Of a stretch of 31,294 nt of DNA, positions 20,651-29,723 are shown one piece after another. The notes beneath the pieces were generated by a model that was not told where the DNA came from, made no database searches, and saw only the letters and a program-made list of their open reading frames with translations. Each line of letters opens with the position of its first letter. The stretch's first letter is position 1. Source of the stretch: SIG607 sp045655165 (GTDB lineage Bacteria; Bacillota; Clostridia; Oscillospirales; Acutalibacteraceae); NCBI GenBank assembly GCA_045655165.1, contig JAZOOT010000008.1, positions 1 to 31,294 of the forward strand. The letters run 5' to 3'. The translations under genes were made by a program, and so were the position numbers.

Positions 20651-21364
20651 TTATACTTTTTCTTTTTTAATTATTGCGCTAAAGCCCGCCTGTTTCAGTT
20701 TTTCGGCAGTTTTTTGCGCATTTGCAAGGTTTTTATATGCGCCAACCTGAACTCGATACAAAATATCTTCTTTTGACTCTTCCTTTTTTGTAAGGTTGCC
20801 AAGTTCAACTATTGCCTCGGCTATTGCCTGGGCGCATTTTTGGCTGTATTCTTCGGTAATAATTACAGGCGCGTCGGTTGCGCTGTCCATAAACCCAAGT
20901 TCAAGCAAAACCGCGGGCATTTTGGTTTCACGGCATTCATAAAAATCTGCCGTGGCAAGCGGAGTGGCTCGGTTACCAACAAGATTTGTTTTTTCTATTA
21001 ACTTGTTGTAAAGAAGTTTTTGCATATTTTTTGTGTATTCATTAACATACAAATAAGTGTATGCCATGATACCGCCGCCACTTCCGCCGTAAATACCGCC
21101 GTTGTGGTGAATGGATACATAAATATCGGCGCCGAATTCGTTTACCTTTTTAATTCTTTCCGCAAGGGTTATAAGTTTTTCACCCGTACGGTCGTCAGTA
21201 CGAAGTAAAGTATAACCGGTGTAGCCCTTTAAAATTTCTTCTACTTTTTCGGCAATGCGCGAATTTAACACCCATTCCCTTGTTTCTTTTTCATCAAACT
21301 GTTTAAGCACACGTCTGCCCGGCTCGTAAAAATAATGCCCTGCATTAAGCGCAATCTTAAACAT
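20651..21364 (-). CDS. N-acetylmuramoyl-L-alanine amidase with SPOR domain (endolysin)
   Basis: A 237-residue phage-type lysin. Residues 1-190 are an Amidase_3 domain that cuts the peptide stem from muramic acid: LNAGHY gives zinc His10, Glu30 sits in REWVLNSRIA, SIHHNGG gives the third zinc ligand, and LLELGFMD the catalytic Glu. Residues about 200-237 (LYRVQVGAYKNLANAQKTAE) form a SPOR domain, which in known cases binds glycan strands stripped of peptides. It has no signal peptide, so export would need the holin, whose gene it overlaps by eight bases. A SPOR domain is unusual as the wall-binding module of a phage lysin. Last gene of the cassette. Confidence 0.93.
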   Translation of the reverse strand: MFKIALNAGHYFYEPGRRVLKQFDEKETREWVLNSRIAEKVEEILKGYTGYTLLRTDDRTGEKLITLAERIKKVNEFGADIYVSIHHNGGIYGGSGGGIMAYTYLYVNEYTKNMQKLLYNKLIEKTNLVGNRATPLATADFYECRETKMPAVLLELGFMDSATDAPVIITEEYSQKCAQAIAEAIVELGNLTKKEESKEDILYRVQVGAYKNLANAQKTAEKLKQAGFSAIIKKEKV

Positions 21365-21605
21365 CTACCTCACCCTCTTTTAATTGTTTAAAAAACTCGT
21401 CGGCACGTTTTGCCTTTTTTGAAAAACTGTTATTATACCACCAAGCCGAAACTATTGCCGCAATGCTTATAACCGCTTCAACAATTCCCGCAACAGCACT
21501 TTGGTCAACAGGCAACACCTTAACGCCAAACTGCTTTAAAATCAAGTTTATAATAACAATAAAAATCATAACTGTCCGTACAATAGTGCCTTTGGAAATC
21601 TTCAC
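21357..21605 (-). CDS. Phage holin (phi LC3 type)
   Basis: An 82-residue protein resembling the Phage_holin_1 (phi LC3) family, which makes membrane lesions that release the lysin. Two hydrophobic segments lie at about residues 8-28 and 40-58, the second ending in SAWWYNNSFSKKAKRA, with a charged C-terminal tail. The segment between them (KQFGVKVLPVDQSAV) has the short polar turn usual for the family. It sits directly before the amidase and overlaps it by eight bases, the standard lysis order. Upstream, 12 bases away, is the lipoprotein glycosidase. Confidence 0.9.
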   Translation of the reverse strand: MKISKGTIVRTVMIFIVIINLILKQFGVKVLPVDQSAVAGIVEAVISIAAIVSAWWYNNSFSKKAKRADEFFKQLKEGEVDV

Positions 21606-21617
21606 TATTTTCTCCCC

Positions 21618-22724
21618 CTATATTATATTTTTTATATTCTCTTTTTGTGCCTTAAAAATTTCTTGCTCATTAAAAAGCGAACTGCAAGAAAAAAGCACTA
21701 CTCCTTTTATTCGTTCGCTTTTTTTACATATTTCAATTTGTTTTGAAACAATATCCGTGCCGTTTTTCCATTCTTCATTATCGGGCCCATTATCGGTGTT
21801 AAGTTTATATGGGGCAAGACCAATATAAATTAAAACATCACCGTCTATGTAATTAAGCCAACTGTCAAGCAGTTTTTTAAAGCCGAAATTTTCATTGGGG
21901 TAGTTAAATCCAAAATAAAGTTGCGGTATAACCGCATCAATAAACTTTTCTTTACACCAAAATGAAATATCGGCATAAAGAAGGTTGTGGTTTCTTTCAA
22001 TATCTGCCGCCGGACTTACGCTAAACAGTATATCTTTTTTTGCCATTTTAACAGTTTTACCCACTTCGCTAATTAAGAGGGCGGTTTGAAGACGGCGATA
22101 GTCTTCAAGCGGTAATGGGTTTTCTGTTTTGGCTGTATATTCGTTATAAAACTTATAATCAAATTGGGGAGCGGTAGTAGGGTAAAAATAATCGTCAAAA
22201 TGTACCCCGTCTATTTCGTAATTTGCCATAAGTTCTAAAACGCAGTTTTTAACAAGAAGCCGCGCGTTTTGTGATGCCGGGTTTAAATAGGTGCCCTCAT
22301 CAATATGCGAGGTCTCTTGGTTTAAATAATTTAATTTACCGCTAAGGGTAAAATCTTTTTTAAAACTTATTCGGTAAGGATTTATCCAGGCGTGTACCTT
22401 TATGCCGTTTTTGTGCGAAACAGCAATTATGTGCTCTAAAACGTCAAACGGTAGGTCTTTGCACCACCCGCGTTTTTCGTAGTAATTTGAATTATAAATA
22501 CTGTCGCAAAAGGCAACGGTGTGCACAAAAATATCGGTTATTCCGGTTTCTTTACAATCATTTATAAAATTACTAAAGTTTTGCATAAACCCGCCGTTGC
22601 CCATTTTTTCAAGTTCGCTGTATGTAACCCAAACACCGCACATAAAATTTTCCTGTTCTTGCGGTGCATACACGCACCCGCAAAGCAAAAAAACACACAA
22701 AAGCACCGCCATTATCCTTATCAT
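21618..22724 (-). CDS. Lipoprotein glycosyl hydrolase, GHL10/DigH-like
   Basis: A 368-residue protein with an N-terminal lipoprotein signal (MIRIMAVLLCVFLLCGC; Cys17 is the likely lipidated residue). The rest is a GHL10 (YngK/YddW, now DigH) TIM-barrel. Features are GVWVTYSELEKMG at the mature N-terminus, GITDIFVHTVAFCDS, VHAWINPYRIS, YEIDGVHFDDYFYP with the paired acidic residues, and the late PQLYFGF segment. E. coli DigH cuts peptidoglycan glycan strands already stripped of peptide. Here the gene lies between the phage tail gene (nine-base gap) and the holin, so it is part of the particle/lysis operon. A secreted lipoprotein inside a phage operon is unusual; it may act in lysis, or change the host surface. 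Confidence 0.85.
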   Translation of the reverse strand: MIRIMAVLLCVFLLCGCVYAPQEQENFMCGVWVTYSELEKMGNGGFMQNFSNFINDCKETGITDIFVHTVAFCDSIYNSNYYEKRGWCKDLPFDVLEHIIAVSHKNGIKVHAWINPYRISFKKDFTLSGKLNYLNQETSHIDEGTYLNPASQNARLLVKNCVLELMANYEIDGVHFDDYFYPTTAPQFDYKFYNEYTAKTENPLPLEDYRRLQTALLISEVGKTVKMAKKDILFSVSPAADIERNHNLLYADISFWCKEKFIDAVIPQLYFGFNYPNENFGFKKLLDSWLNYIDGDVLIYIGLAPYKLNTDNGPDNEEWKNGTDIVSKQIEICKKSERIKGVVLFSCSSLFNEQEIFKAQKENIKNII

Positions 22725-22733
22725 CTAATCACC

Positions 22734-24812
22734 TTATACCAAAAATTCAAAAGCAACGTCTGCAATTACTACCGGTGCGATAGCAGTCATTTTAATTCCT
22801 GCGCCAAAAACATTCTTTGAACTGCAAAGCAAATTTTGCCGCTTTAGTTTTCCGCCTTGGGTTGTTTTAATTTCCTTTCCGGAATTATCTTCAGAAAACA
22901 CACTAAACGAAACCTGGTGTTCTGCTTTTAAAAGCATACTTGCTTTGGTTAAACTCTTTTTTTCTTTAATTTTTGTTCCAAAAAGAGCCGAAGCAAAAGT
23001 AACTTTTATATTAACAACACCGCTTGTTTCAGCATCTATTATTACTCCATCCTGTTCTCCGCCAAAGCCCGCAACAACAATATAGCTTTCTGTGCGGTTT
23101 CCTTCGTAAACAGCAAAAAGTTCACGCGATAACGAATACAGGCATTTAAGCCGAATATTTTGCGGAAATTCCCAATAAAACCAGTTAAGTCCGCCTCCAC
23201 CATCTTTTTGCACGGAACCCGATAAATATGTAAACCCGCTTACATTACCGTCCATTACAAATATTTTATTCTTGTAGTTAAGAAAATAGTATCCGTCTTT
23301 TACACAAGCCGAAACATTTGTTATATCTTCATAAGGAATATCAAGCATATTTTTAATATTTGGCGAAAGGGTGTAAATACTGCCTTCGGTATAAGTGTTG
23401 CTTCCGTAAAGGGTGTAAACTGCACCGCTTGAATGGTACCAAATAAGTCGGTTTTGGCAAAACCTAACACTTTCAGGGCAATCACAGCCAATGGCATTGT
23501 GTACTTTTGTTATGCTAACCGAAAGCGATGTGTTTGGCATTTTATTGCCGTCTTTTATTATTTTTTCAATATCATAACCTAAAGTATCGGAAAATTTTAA
23601 ACGATAAATTGAATTATCTTTAAAGGCAAACAAATAGCGGTTTTGAAAAGCCATAGCGGTTATAGGTTCGCTGTTTCCGCCAACTTCAAAGTAATTGTTT
23701 TCACAAAAATAGAAATAGTTTGCTTTACCGCTATAATAAATTTTATTGCTGTTGTTTTCGGCCGAACTACGAAGAAGCCGAGCATCTGCCAATATTGATT
23801 GTGTTTCACTGCCAAAAAGGTCAAAATCTTGTTCGTAAACATTTTTAACCCCTTCAACGCAAAGCGAGTTAATACCCCCGCCACTGGCTGGCACGCAATA
23901 CACATCTTCGCCGTGCTTAAAGGTAATAATACCCTCTTTTCTGTTAAGAACACAAGTTACTTCTTTTCCGGCAATTTTTTGTGTGTCGTATTCGCTGTAG
24001 CGCGATATTTTAAATGTTATTGTTTCGCCAATATAGTTATAATGAACATAAAATTCATCTTCTTCTTTATAAGATAAATCATTTACCGGTAATTTAAATA
24101 TCCAAGAAAAACCGTCGGTACGAAAATATGCCCTAAATCTTCCGTTTAGAATATTAACTTCTTCTAAAAGCCGTGGTTTTATTGTGTCAAGCCCTTCAGG
24201 GTCGTATGCCGTTTCAAACACATTACCCCTGCCGTTAACCAAAACCACGGGTGTATAAAAGTTTTCCTTGTTTATTTTTTCCCAAACAAAAAATTTGTGT
24301 TGCAAACCGTAAAATTCAACACGTTTTCTAACTGTTCCATTAAGAGTTTCACAAAGCGCAAGCACCAAAACTACACCGCTTTCGCAAACGGTTGTATCGT
24401 TTATAAATACCGCATTTTTAAGTTCAACATACGAAAAAGGTGTTGGTTTTTCTATTTCAATAACCGATAATGCGTGAACATCATTATGTTTATTTGTTAA
24501 AAAAGCCCTAAATTTAATCCTGTCAACATGCTGTTCGGAAATAGCAAAAATTTTGCTAAACCCGTTTACTGTAACGGGGTTTATGTCTGATTGGTATATT
24601 TTGTCTAAACAATTTGCATTTTTTTGAAGTGCAATTGCAGAATCTTTAAGCCCAGGTCGCGAAGATAACACGCCGTTTGAGTTCCACAAATTAACACATT
24701 CGCTTAATTGTGTTTCGCTAAGCGTAAGCAAATCATCTGCCGAATTTAAACCGCTGAAACTATCGCAATAAAATAGTTTCCTTTGCTTTTCTTTTGGGGT
24801 TTTATATTTCAT
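22734..24812 (-). CDS. Podovirus tail protein, P22 gp10-like (tail nozzle / DNA stabilisation)
   Basis: A 692-residue protein, largely beta-sheet by composition. Its N-terminus, FSGLNSADDLLTLSETQLSE followed by CVNLWNSNGVLSSRPGLKD, is the pattern shared by P22 gp10 and T7 gp12-type tail nozzle proteins (a short loop, then N..W....G.L..RPG). Repeated aromatic blade-like strands (FAFKDNSIYRL, DGYYFLNYKNKIFVMDGN) fit a propeller domain. In P22 this protein closes the portal-connector channel and forms the tail tube. No signal peptide or catalytic motif. It follows the connector gene by 11 bases and precedes the glycosidase. A distant tail-hub family is the alternative. Confidence 0.7.
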   Translation of the reverse strand: MKYKTPKEKQRKLFYCDSFSGLNSADDLLTLSETQLSECVNLWNSNGVLSSRPGLKDSAIALQKNANCLDKIYQSDINPVTVNGFSKIFAISEQHVDRIKFRAFLTNKHNDVHALSVIEIEKPTPFSYVELKNAVFINDTTVCESGVVLVLALCETLNGTVRKRVEFYGLQHKFFVWEKINKENFYTPVVLVNGRGNVFETAYDPEGLDTIKPRLLEEVNILNGRFRAYFRTDGFSWIFKLPVNDLSYKEEDEFYVHYNYIGETITFKISRYSEYDTQKIAGKEVTCVLNRKEGIITFKHGEDVYCVPASGGGINSLCVEGVKNVYEQDFDLFGSETQSILADARLLRSSAENNSNKIYYSGKANYFYFCENNYFEVGGNSEPITAMAFQNRYLFAFKDNSIYRLKFSDTLGYDIEKIIKDGNKMPNTSLSVSITKVHNAIGCDCPESVRFCQNRLIWYHSSGAVYTLYGSNTYTEGSIYTLSPNIKNMLDIPYEDITNVSACVKDGYYFLNYKNKIFVMDGNVSGFTYLSGSVQKDGGGGLNWFYWEFPQNIRLKCLYSLSRELFAVYEGNRTESYIVVAGFGGEQDGVIIDAETSGVVNIKVTFASALFGTKIKEKKSLTKASMLLKAEHQVSFSVFSEDNSGKEIKTTQGGKLKRQNLLCSSKNVFGAGIKMTAIAPVVIADVAFEFLV

Positions 24813-24823
24813 TTAAAGCCCCC

Positions 24824-25159
24824 TTAAACACACGGCAAAGTATCGGTTTTTACCGTTATGCTGCTTAGTGCCTTTGCCCTTTTAGAATTATAAATTTCGG
24901 TAAGTTCAATAAGTTTTACACTGTCGTTAAAATACGAAGCTATTGCCCTTGCCGCCATATAGCAAACCGCGTCTAATTTAAGATTATCGGTTGCTACTTC
25001 CCCGTTAATATCGGTAACCGCTGGCAAATTAAATTCCCTAAGTGCCAAATTCACAATAAGCAGTTTCTTTTGGGTTAGGGCGTTTCCTTGCTCTAAAAAT
25101 TCGTCTTCATTTCGCAAACAAATTAAGCATGCAGTGTTAAAAATTTCATTCGCTATCAT
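24824..25159 (-). CDS. Putative head-tail connector protein
   Basis: A 111-residue mostly helical protein. The opening MIANEIFNTACLICL and the repeated Ala-rich helix (DAVCYMAARAIASYFNDSV) resemble small head-tail adaptors that sit under the portal, such as P22 gp4 or HK97 gp6. No enzyme motif is visible. The assignment rests mainly on position: it overlaps the end of the portal gene by 14 bases and precedes the tail nozzle gene. The function is therefore inferred. Confidence 0.6.
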   Translation of the reverse strand: MIANEIFNTACLICLRNEDEFLEQGNALTQKKLLIVNLALREFNLPAVTDINGEVATDNLKLDAVCYMAARAIASYFNDSVKLIELTEIYNSKRAKALSSITVKTDTLPCV

Positions 25160-26447
25160 TTTGCTTCACCTCAATGTTAAATTCCGCGCCCTTGTATTTT
25201 TCTCCGCTCCACACAAATTTTTCATTGCCTTTAAGTGTTCGGCCGTTATAATATTTAAGACAAAAATCTAACCAAATCTGCGCTGCTTCCAAAAGGAAAT
25301 CTAAATAACGAATTTTTAAAATTTTAATAGAAATATCGTTATTCTTAACCATAGCGTTTATGGCGGCGGTGTTGTTATAACTTATGTTTGTGTAAAGCGC
25401 ACCCGCGCCGCCGCACATTTCTAAAGTATTGTTGGTAAGCGAAGTTATTGCCTTGTTAAAGTTTTCCGAAAAATCGGGCGGGGTTATAAAGTGTATTGCC
25501 CCGGCAACGTCTTCTCCCGCGCCGTAAACCTTAATAATTTGGCCGGGGTCGTTGCTAATTTCACCCGTTACGGTATCGCCATTTACTGCCATAATGGGCA
25601 TACCCATACTCATAGATGCCCAAACCTGCGCCGTAATAAGACGGTTTATTGCAATTTGGTTGGGCAAAATGTTGGTTATTTCGCTTTGCCCAAAAATGTT
25701 GTTTTTAACCTTTTCCCAAGCAAAAATGCAAATTGGGTAAAGGGTTAAATTTGTATCAAACGGCTGGCGAATAACCGCGTTTTCGGTTACAACCACTGCC
25801 TTAACTTTAATTTCGCCGTTTTTATCCTTTTCTTTGTAAAACTTGGTATAAACGCTTGTTTTATCGCCGTAATCCGCTTTAATATTGGCTACTGCCGTTT
25901 TATTGGCGCCAAAATAAATTGCAGTGTTTTTAAGAGTTTCGGTATCGCGGAAATTTTTAATTATAATAAAAGGTTGCTTTTGCACGTCGTCTAGTGTGCA
26001 ATCACCAAACGCAATGTTTAAAATATCTAAAACTTCGCAGTTAATATCGGCTTCGCCGTTTTCTTGGCTTTGCCAATATGTATAAAGCACACCTGTACCG
26101 CTAATAAAACTGTCCTTTAATACTGTGGCTAATTTTTCTTCAAGGTGTTTTGTCCTTGACCAATATTTAAAGTGAGAATCAAGTGCTTTTGCGCTTTCGC
26201 TTTCGCCAAAAGTAATTTCGGTTTCTTCACCAGCCAAGACACCCATTTTATATTCGCCAATACGTTTTATAATGTTGTGCCTTACAAGCGGACGCGAACT
26301 GTTATACGCTGTGCCGTACCATTGGTCACCCTCATAAAACCTTTCGTTCATTTTTGTTTGTTCAAACAAACCTCGGCTGCCCATTAAACTTTTAACATTT
26401 TGTGATACGTTATACTGTTTTACAATTTCATTCGGAGTATTTAACAT
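25146..26447 (-). CDS. Phage portal protein, P22-like
   Basis: A 433-residue portal, the dodecameric ring through which DNA enters and leaves the capsid. Supporting features are the N-terminal NERFYEGDQWYG, the VRHNIIKRIGEYKMGVLAGE segment, the internal GQSEITNILPNQIAINRL (the helix that precedes the channel helix in P22-type portals), and the NDPGQIIKVYG segment. The C-terminal helix KILKIRYLDFLLEAAQIWLD lines the channel. The length fits the smaller portals of this type. It lies downstream of the coat gene, 51 bases after it, whereas most phages place portal before scaffold and coat. Confidence 0.88.
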   Translation of the reverse strand: MLNTPNEIVKQYNVSQNVKSLMGSRGLFEQTKMNERFYEGDQWYGTAYNSSRPLVRHNIIKRIGEYKMGVLAGEETEITFGESESAKALDSHFKYWSRTKHLEEKLATVLKDSFISGTGVLYTYWQSQENGEADINCEVLDILNIAFGDCTLDDVQKQPFIIIKNFRDTETLKNTAIYFGANKTAVANIKADYGDKTSVYTKFYKEKDKNGEIKVKAVVVTENAVIRQPFDTNLTLYPICIFAWEKVKNNIFGQSEITNILPNQIAINRLITAQVWASMSMGMPIMAVNGDTVTGEISNDPGQIIKVYGAGEDVAGAIHFITPPDFSENFNKAITSLTNNTLEMCGGAGALYTNISYNNTAAINAMVKNNDISIKILKIRYLDFLLEAAQIWLDFCLKYYNGRTLKGNEKFVWSGEKYKGAEFNIEVKQNDSE

Positions 26448-26498
26448 ATCATTCTCCTTTTTAAACAGGGGCAGAGGTCATCTGCCCCCTAAAATTTA

Positions 26499-27683
26499 TT
26501 AAACTCTTACCGTAAGAATATATGTGTTCTGAATCAAGATGCCATTAAGGTAAATTTTTGCAAAGAAATACTGGTTGGTATTTTTAAGGGTAATTTCATT
26601 AAACGGCAAGACTTCTCTTGTCTGACCGCGAAGTTTCTTTTCGCCAGAACCGTCTTTATTACATTCATACCACTGGTATGTAAGTTCGCCTTCAAATTCA
26701 GTCTTTGGGAGAAGCGAAAATTCGCTAAATTCACCATTTCTCATTTGGTCTTGAGTAATATTGTCAGGCCCTGCTTCAAAGTTCATAGGAGAAGATGCCC
26801 ACACCCAAATTGTATTTACTTCGCTGTTTTTAACAAATGCATCATAATAAATACGGAAATCAAATTTGTAAGCATCGGCTGTGGGGTTTTGTTCGGGCGT
26901 GAAAACACGCATTTTTTCGGTTTTCTTAACAAGATGAACACTTGTTTTGGGGCAAACAATAATATAGTTTTGTGATGCAACTTGTATAGGTGTAAAACCG
27001 CCTTCTTCGGTATTATTAAAGGTGTAATTGCTTAACATTCTGTCACTAACAACAGGAATAAGCTCCACGCCGTTAAGTGTTTTAACTGTATTATCAACTT
27101 CGCCGTTTTTGAAAACTGTTGTGTTAATAAGACCTGCCACGTTTTTGTCGTTGCAAAGACGTGCATAAACATTGCTTTCAACAAAAGCAACAAGTTCGCT
27201 GTCGTAACCCGATGCTTTGCTTACTTCTCTTGTAATTTCAACAAACGCTTCATACGGGTCTTTGTTTATGTCTTCAATGCAGTTACCGTTGTTTCGCGCA
27301 ATATTTGCAATTTTAGAAAGCACGTAAGCATCACATTCGGGTGCTACTTTGGTGCGAACATATTCACCAAGAATAGAGCCCGCAAGTTTAGCCACACCTG
27401 TTTCGTCAAGGTCTTCGCGGTCAATTTGAAGCGACCTTGCGCGGTCCATTTTCATGGTGTAAGGTTTGTTAGAAACGGTAATAGTGCCGTTTGTAAAACC
27501 GTTTTTGCGGTCGTAATCGGTAAGGCCAACAAAATCGGCTTCGGGAATCATAACAGTTTTGGCACCAACAAATTTTGCGCCTAAAACGTTATCGGCAAAA
27601 ATGCCGGTTACGCTTTTTTGGGCAAATAACTTATCAAGTTCGCCCGAATAAGCAGTTGCTGTTTCAATAGAATTTATTGACAT
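26499..27683 (-). CDS. Major capsid protein with C-terminal Ig-like domain
   Basis: A 394-residue coat protein. Residues about 1-300 look like an HK97-fold shell protein: a basic N-terminal arm region with RARSLQIDREDLDETG and YVRTKVAPECDAYVLSKIAN, then VAFVESNVYARLCNDK and a C-terminal P-domain strand (FDFRIYYDAFVKNSE). From about residue 325, after the linker EFSEFSLLPKTEFEG, follows an Ig-like module with the typical LTYQWYECNKDGSGEKKLRG strand and its Trp. Such modules on capsids are usually surface decorations that bind mucus or sugars. The gene sits 16 bases after the scaffold gene with AAGGAG before the ATG. Confidence 0.85.
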   Translation of the reverse strand: MSINSIETATAYSGELDKLFAQKSVTGIFADNVLGAKFVGAKTVMIPEADFVGLTDYDRKNGFTNGTITVSNKPYTMKMDRARSLQIDREDLDETGVAKLAGSILGEYVRTKVAPECDAYVLSKIANIARNNGNCIEDINKDPYEAFVEITREVSKASGYDSELVAFVESNVYARLCNDKNVAGLINTTVFKNGEVDNTVKTLNGVELIPVVSDRMLSNYTFNNTEEGGFTPIQVASQNYIIVCPKTSVHLVKKTEKMRVFTPEQNPTADAYKFDFRIYYDAFVKNSEVNTIWVWASSPMNFEAGPDNITQDQMRNGEFSEFSLLPKTEFEGELTYQWYECNKDGSGEKKLRGQTREVLPFNEITLKNTNQYFFAKIYLNGILIQNTYILTVRV

Positions 27684-27699
27684 AATTTTTCTCCTTTTT

Positions 27700-28254
27700 T
27701 TATCCCCAAAGACCTTTTAAAAATTCGTATCTTTCGGGGGATATTTCATTTGTATTTGCATTTCGCATTGAGCCAACCGAAGAATTGTTATAATTTTCTT
27801 CTTGTGCCTCTTTGCTTCGCTGATTGATTTCTTCGCGCGCTTTAAAGCGCAAATATTCATCTAAAATATTGGTGTTAAAGTTTTTCGAATTTTCTTTAAC
27901 GCAATCGGGCAAATCGTTTATATTTATTTCGGGGAAAAAGTCAAATAAATCTTTTTGCCCAAAAAATTCACCCTTGTCTTCGCCTTTTTCAAGGTCCATA
28001 ATATACCGCGCCGTTTCTTCGTTACCGCCGCAAGCATCAACCAAGCCCTGCAAATGTTGGTTGTTTTTTTGGTTTCTTAAGTCTTCTAAAAACTGAAAAA
28101 CCGATTGGTTTTCATTCTTTGCCAAACCTAAAATTTCAGAATTTAGTTTGTTCAGTTCTTCTTCGGCATGAAGAAGGCGAAGTGCTTCGGTTTGGTCAAT
28201 ATCCAAAACCTTTTCGCCAAACTGCACCTTTAAACTTTCTGCATTTGCTTCCAT
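27700..28254 (-). CDS. Putative phage scaffolding protein
   Basis: A 184-residue acidic, helix-rich protein lying just before the coat gene, the usual place for a scaffold. Charged repeats (ALRLLHAEEELNKLNSEILG) suggest a coiled coil near residues 23-50. The C-terminal ISPERYEFLKGLWG is the short amphipathic end through which scaffolds touch the coat. There is no protease motif. The start follows AGGAGG. The assignment is by context and character, not by a specific signature; a capsid-assembly protein of another kind is possible. Confidence 0.65.
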   Translation of the reverse strand: MEANAESLKVQFGEKVLDIDQTEALRLLHAEEELNKLNSEILGLAKNENQSVFQFLEDLRNQKNNQHLQGLVDACGGNEETARYIMDLEKGEDKGEFFGQKDLFDFFPEININDLPDCVKENSKNFNTNILDEYLRFKAREEINQRSKEAQEENYNNSSVGSMRNANTNEISPERYEFLKGLWG

Positions 28255-28257
28255 TTT

Positions 28258-28443
28258 TTATACCTCCTGTGCCGTACCGTCATATTTCAAAAAAGCCAAT
28301 AGATCTTTTGAAAATGTTGGTTCAAATTTTAAAGTGTTTATCATTTCTTCGCTTTTTGGGGTGTTGTTCCCCAAAAAATAACCCACAATAAACCCTAAAA
28401 TAAATGCGGTAACGGCAGTTATAATAATTGTGTAAATCAACAT
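28258..28443 (-). CDS. Small single-pass membrane protein of the phage cassette
   Basis: A 61-residue protein with one long hydrophobic helix at the N-terminus (IYTIIITAVTAFILGFIVGY) and a polar tail. The start is taken at ATG 28443, since GAGGTGG lies six bases before; an in-frame GTG at 28452 lies within that ribosome site. The start codon overlaps the terminase stop. The glycine-zipper-like FILGFIVGYFLG could mediate packing. It could be a second holin-like, anti-holin or membrane-attachment protein; I do not recognise a family. Confidence 0.7.
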   Translation of the reverse strand: MLIYTIIITAVTAFILGFIVGYFLGNNTPKSEEMINTLKFEPTFSKDLLAFLKYDGTAQEV

Positions 28444-29723
28444 TCGTCCCACCTCTTAAACAAAATATTTTTATTACTGTTTTTAATCTTTTCTTCTTGG
28501 CTATTTTTGAATTTCACATCTTCAAATGCATACCGCATGGCGTCCATTAAATGATTATCTTTATCAACGGGAAGCCGTCTGCCCTTTTCATTGCATTTGT
28601 CTGAATAAATGTAGCTCGACAGTTCTTTTATGGTATTAAGACACTTTTTATTAACAATAATTTTATATTCGTTGATTCTTGCTATACCGTTAAGTAAACT
28701 GTCGCGCCCTTTAACCGATGCCGTAATACGCGGTATGCCCATTTGCCGTAAATCTTCGTTAGATTTCGGCTCGGCGGCATCAGCGCGGATTTTTTCTTTT
28801 GAAAAGCCCATTTCTTTAATTTTTTTTGCAATTTCACTGTTAAGCATACCTCTTTTGCAAAATTCTTCGAACACGTAAATAATCTTTTTTTCGGTGTTTA
28901 CATAAAAGGCAATAAAGGCGGTTGGGTCACAGGTGTAACCGTAATCTAAACCAAAATAAGCGCGCCATTCTTCGCTTTTAAGTTCGCTTTCGGCAATTTC
29001 GCCCGTTTCCCAGTTTTCAAAAACCAGCCCTTCACTTATTCCCCATTCTCCAAGCCCTGCAACCGCATATTTTCTGGCATTTGTTTTTTTCATTTCTTCA
29101 AAAACGGCGCGGTCGGTTTCATCAAGAAATTCGTTGCATAAATAATTGGTAGAAAAGGTTTCAACAGCTTCTTGCTTTTTATCAAAGAAACGTTTTTTCA
29201 GCCAATGCTCTTTGCTCCAAGGATTAAAGGTTAAGGTGGTTTGCTTAAAAATTCCGTCCGCCGTTTTACCTCGCGGTACCGATAAATCAAGTTTGTCAAA
29301 ATCTTCTTCGTTTGATATTTCAAATGCCTCTTCAACCCACACAAAGTTTAAATATCCTTTGCTTACGGTGGTTGAAGCAAGTTTTAAAACGTCGTCAAAC
29401 CCGCGAAAAAGAATTTTTTGGCCGGTTGGCAAATAGGTCATTTCCATTGGCGAAACGGTGTTCTTCCAAAGATGAGCGCATTTTAGTTTTTCCTGCGCCC
29501 AAACAAGTTGGGCAAAGGTGGAATCTCGGTGAGTGTTCATAACGGCGCGAACAACAAGTAAATTTGTATCTTTATACCGCATAAGCCGATATATAAAGTT
29601 AAGTGCCGTTACGCTTGATTTTTTAGAACCCTTGCCTCCCTTTAAAACGCGGTATCGTTTTTTGCAGTTCCAAAAGCGGTCGTATCCGCCCCCGATTACG
29701 TCAGCTAATGAAACGTCCAACAT
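28437..29723 (-). CDS. Phage terminase large subunit
   Basis: A protein of about 428 residues that packages DNA into the procapsid by ATP hydrolysis and cuts it. The N-terminal ATPase has Walker A (GGKGSKKSS) and Walker B (LNFVWVEEA). The C-terminal nuclease shows the acidic triad: FGLDYGYTCDPTA, RADAAEP, and DNHLMDAMRYA. The pattern is of the PBSX/Terminase_3 type. The start is uncertain: an ATG at 29723 gives the usual N-terminus and is my choice; a GTG at 29762 would add 13 residues and overlap the small terminase by 62 bases. Either way the two terminase genes overlap. Confidence 0.93.
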   Translation of the reverse strand: MLDVSLADVIGGGYDRFWNCKKRYRVLKGGKGSKKSSVTALNFIYRLMRYKDTNLLVVRAVMNTHRDSTFAQLVWAQEKLKCAHLWKNTVSPMEMTYLPTGQKILFRGFDDVLKLASTTVSKGYLNFVWVEEAFEISNEEDFDKLDLSVPRGKTADGIFKQTTLTFNPWSKEHWLKKRFFDKKQEAVETFSTNYLCNEFLDETDRAVFEEMKKTNARKYAVAGLGEWGISEGLVFENWETGEIAESELKSEEWRAYFGLDYGYTCDPTAFIAFYVNTEKKIIYVFEEFCKRGMLNSEIAKKIKEMGFSKEKIRADAAEPKSNEDLRQMGIPRITASVKGRDSLLNGIARINEYKIIVNKKCLNTIKELSSYIYSDKCNEKGRRLPVDKDNHLMDAMRYAFEDVKFKNSQEEKIKNSNKNILFKRWDEC

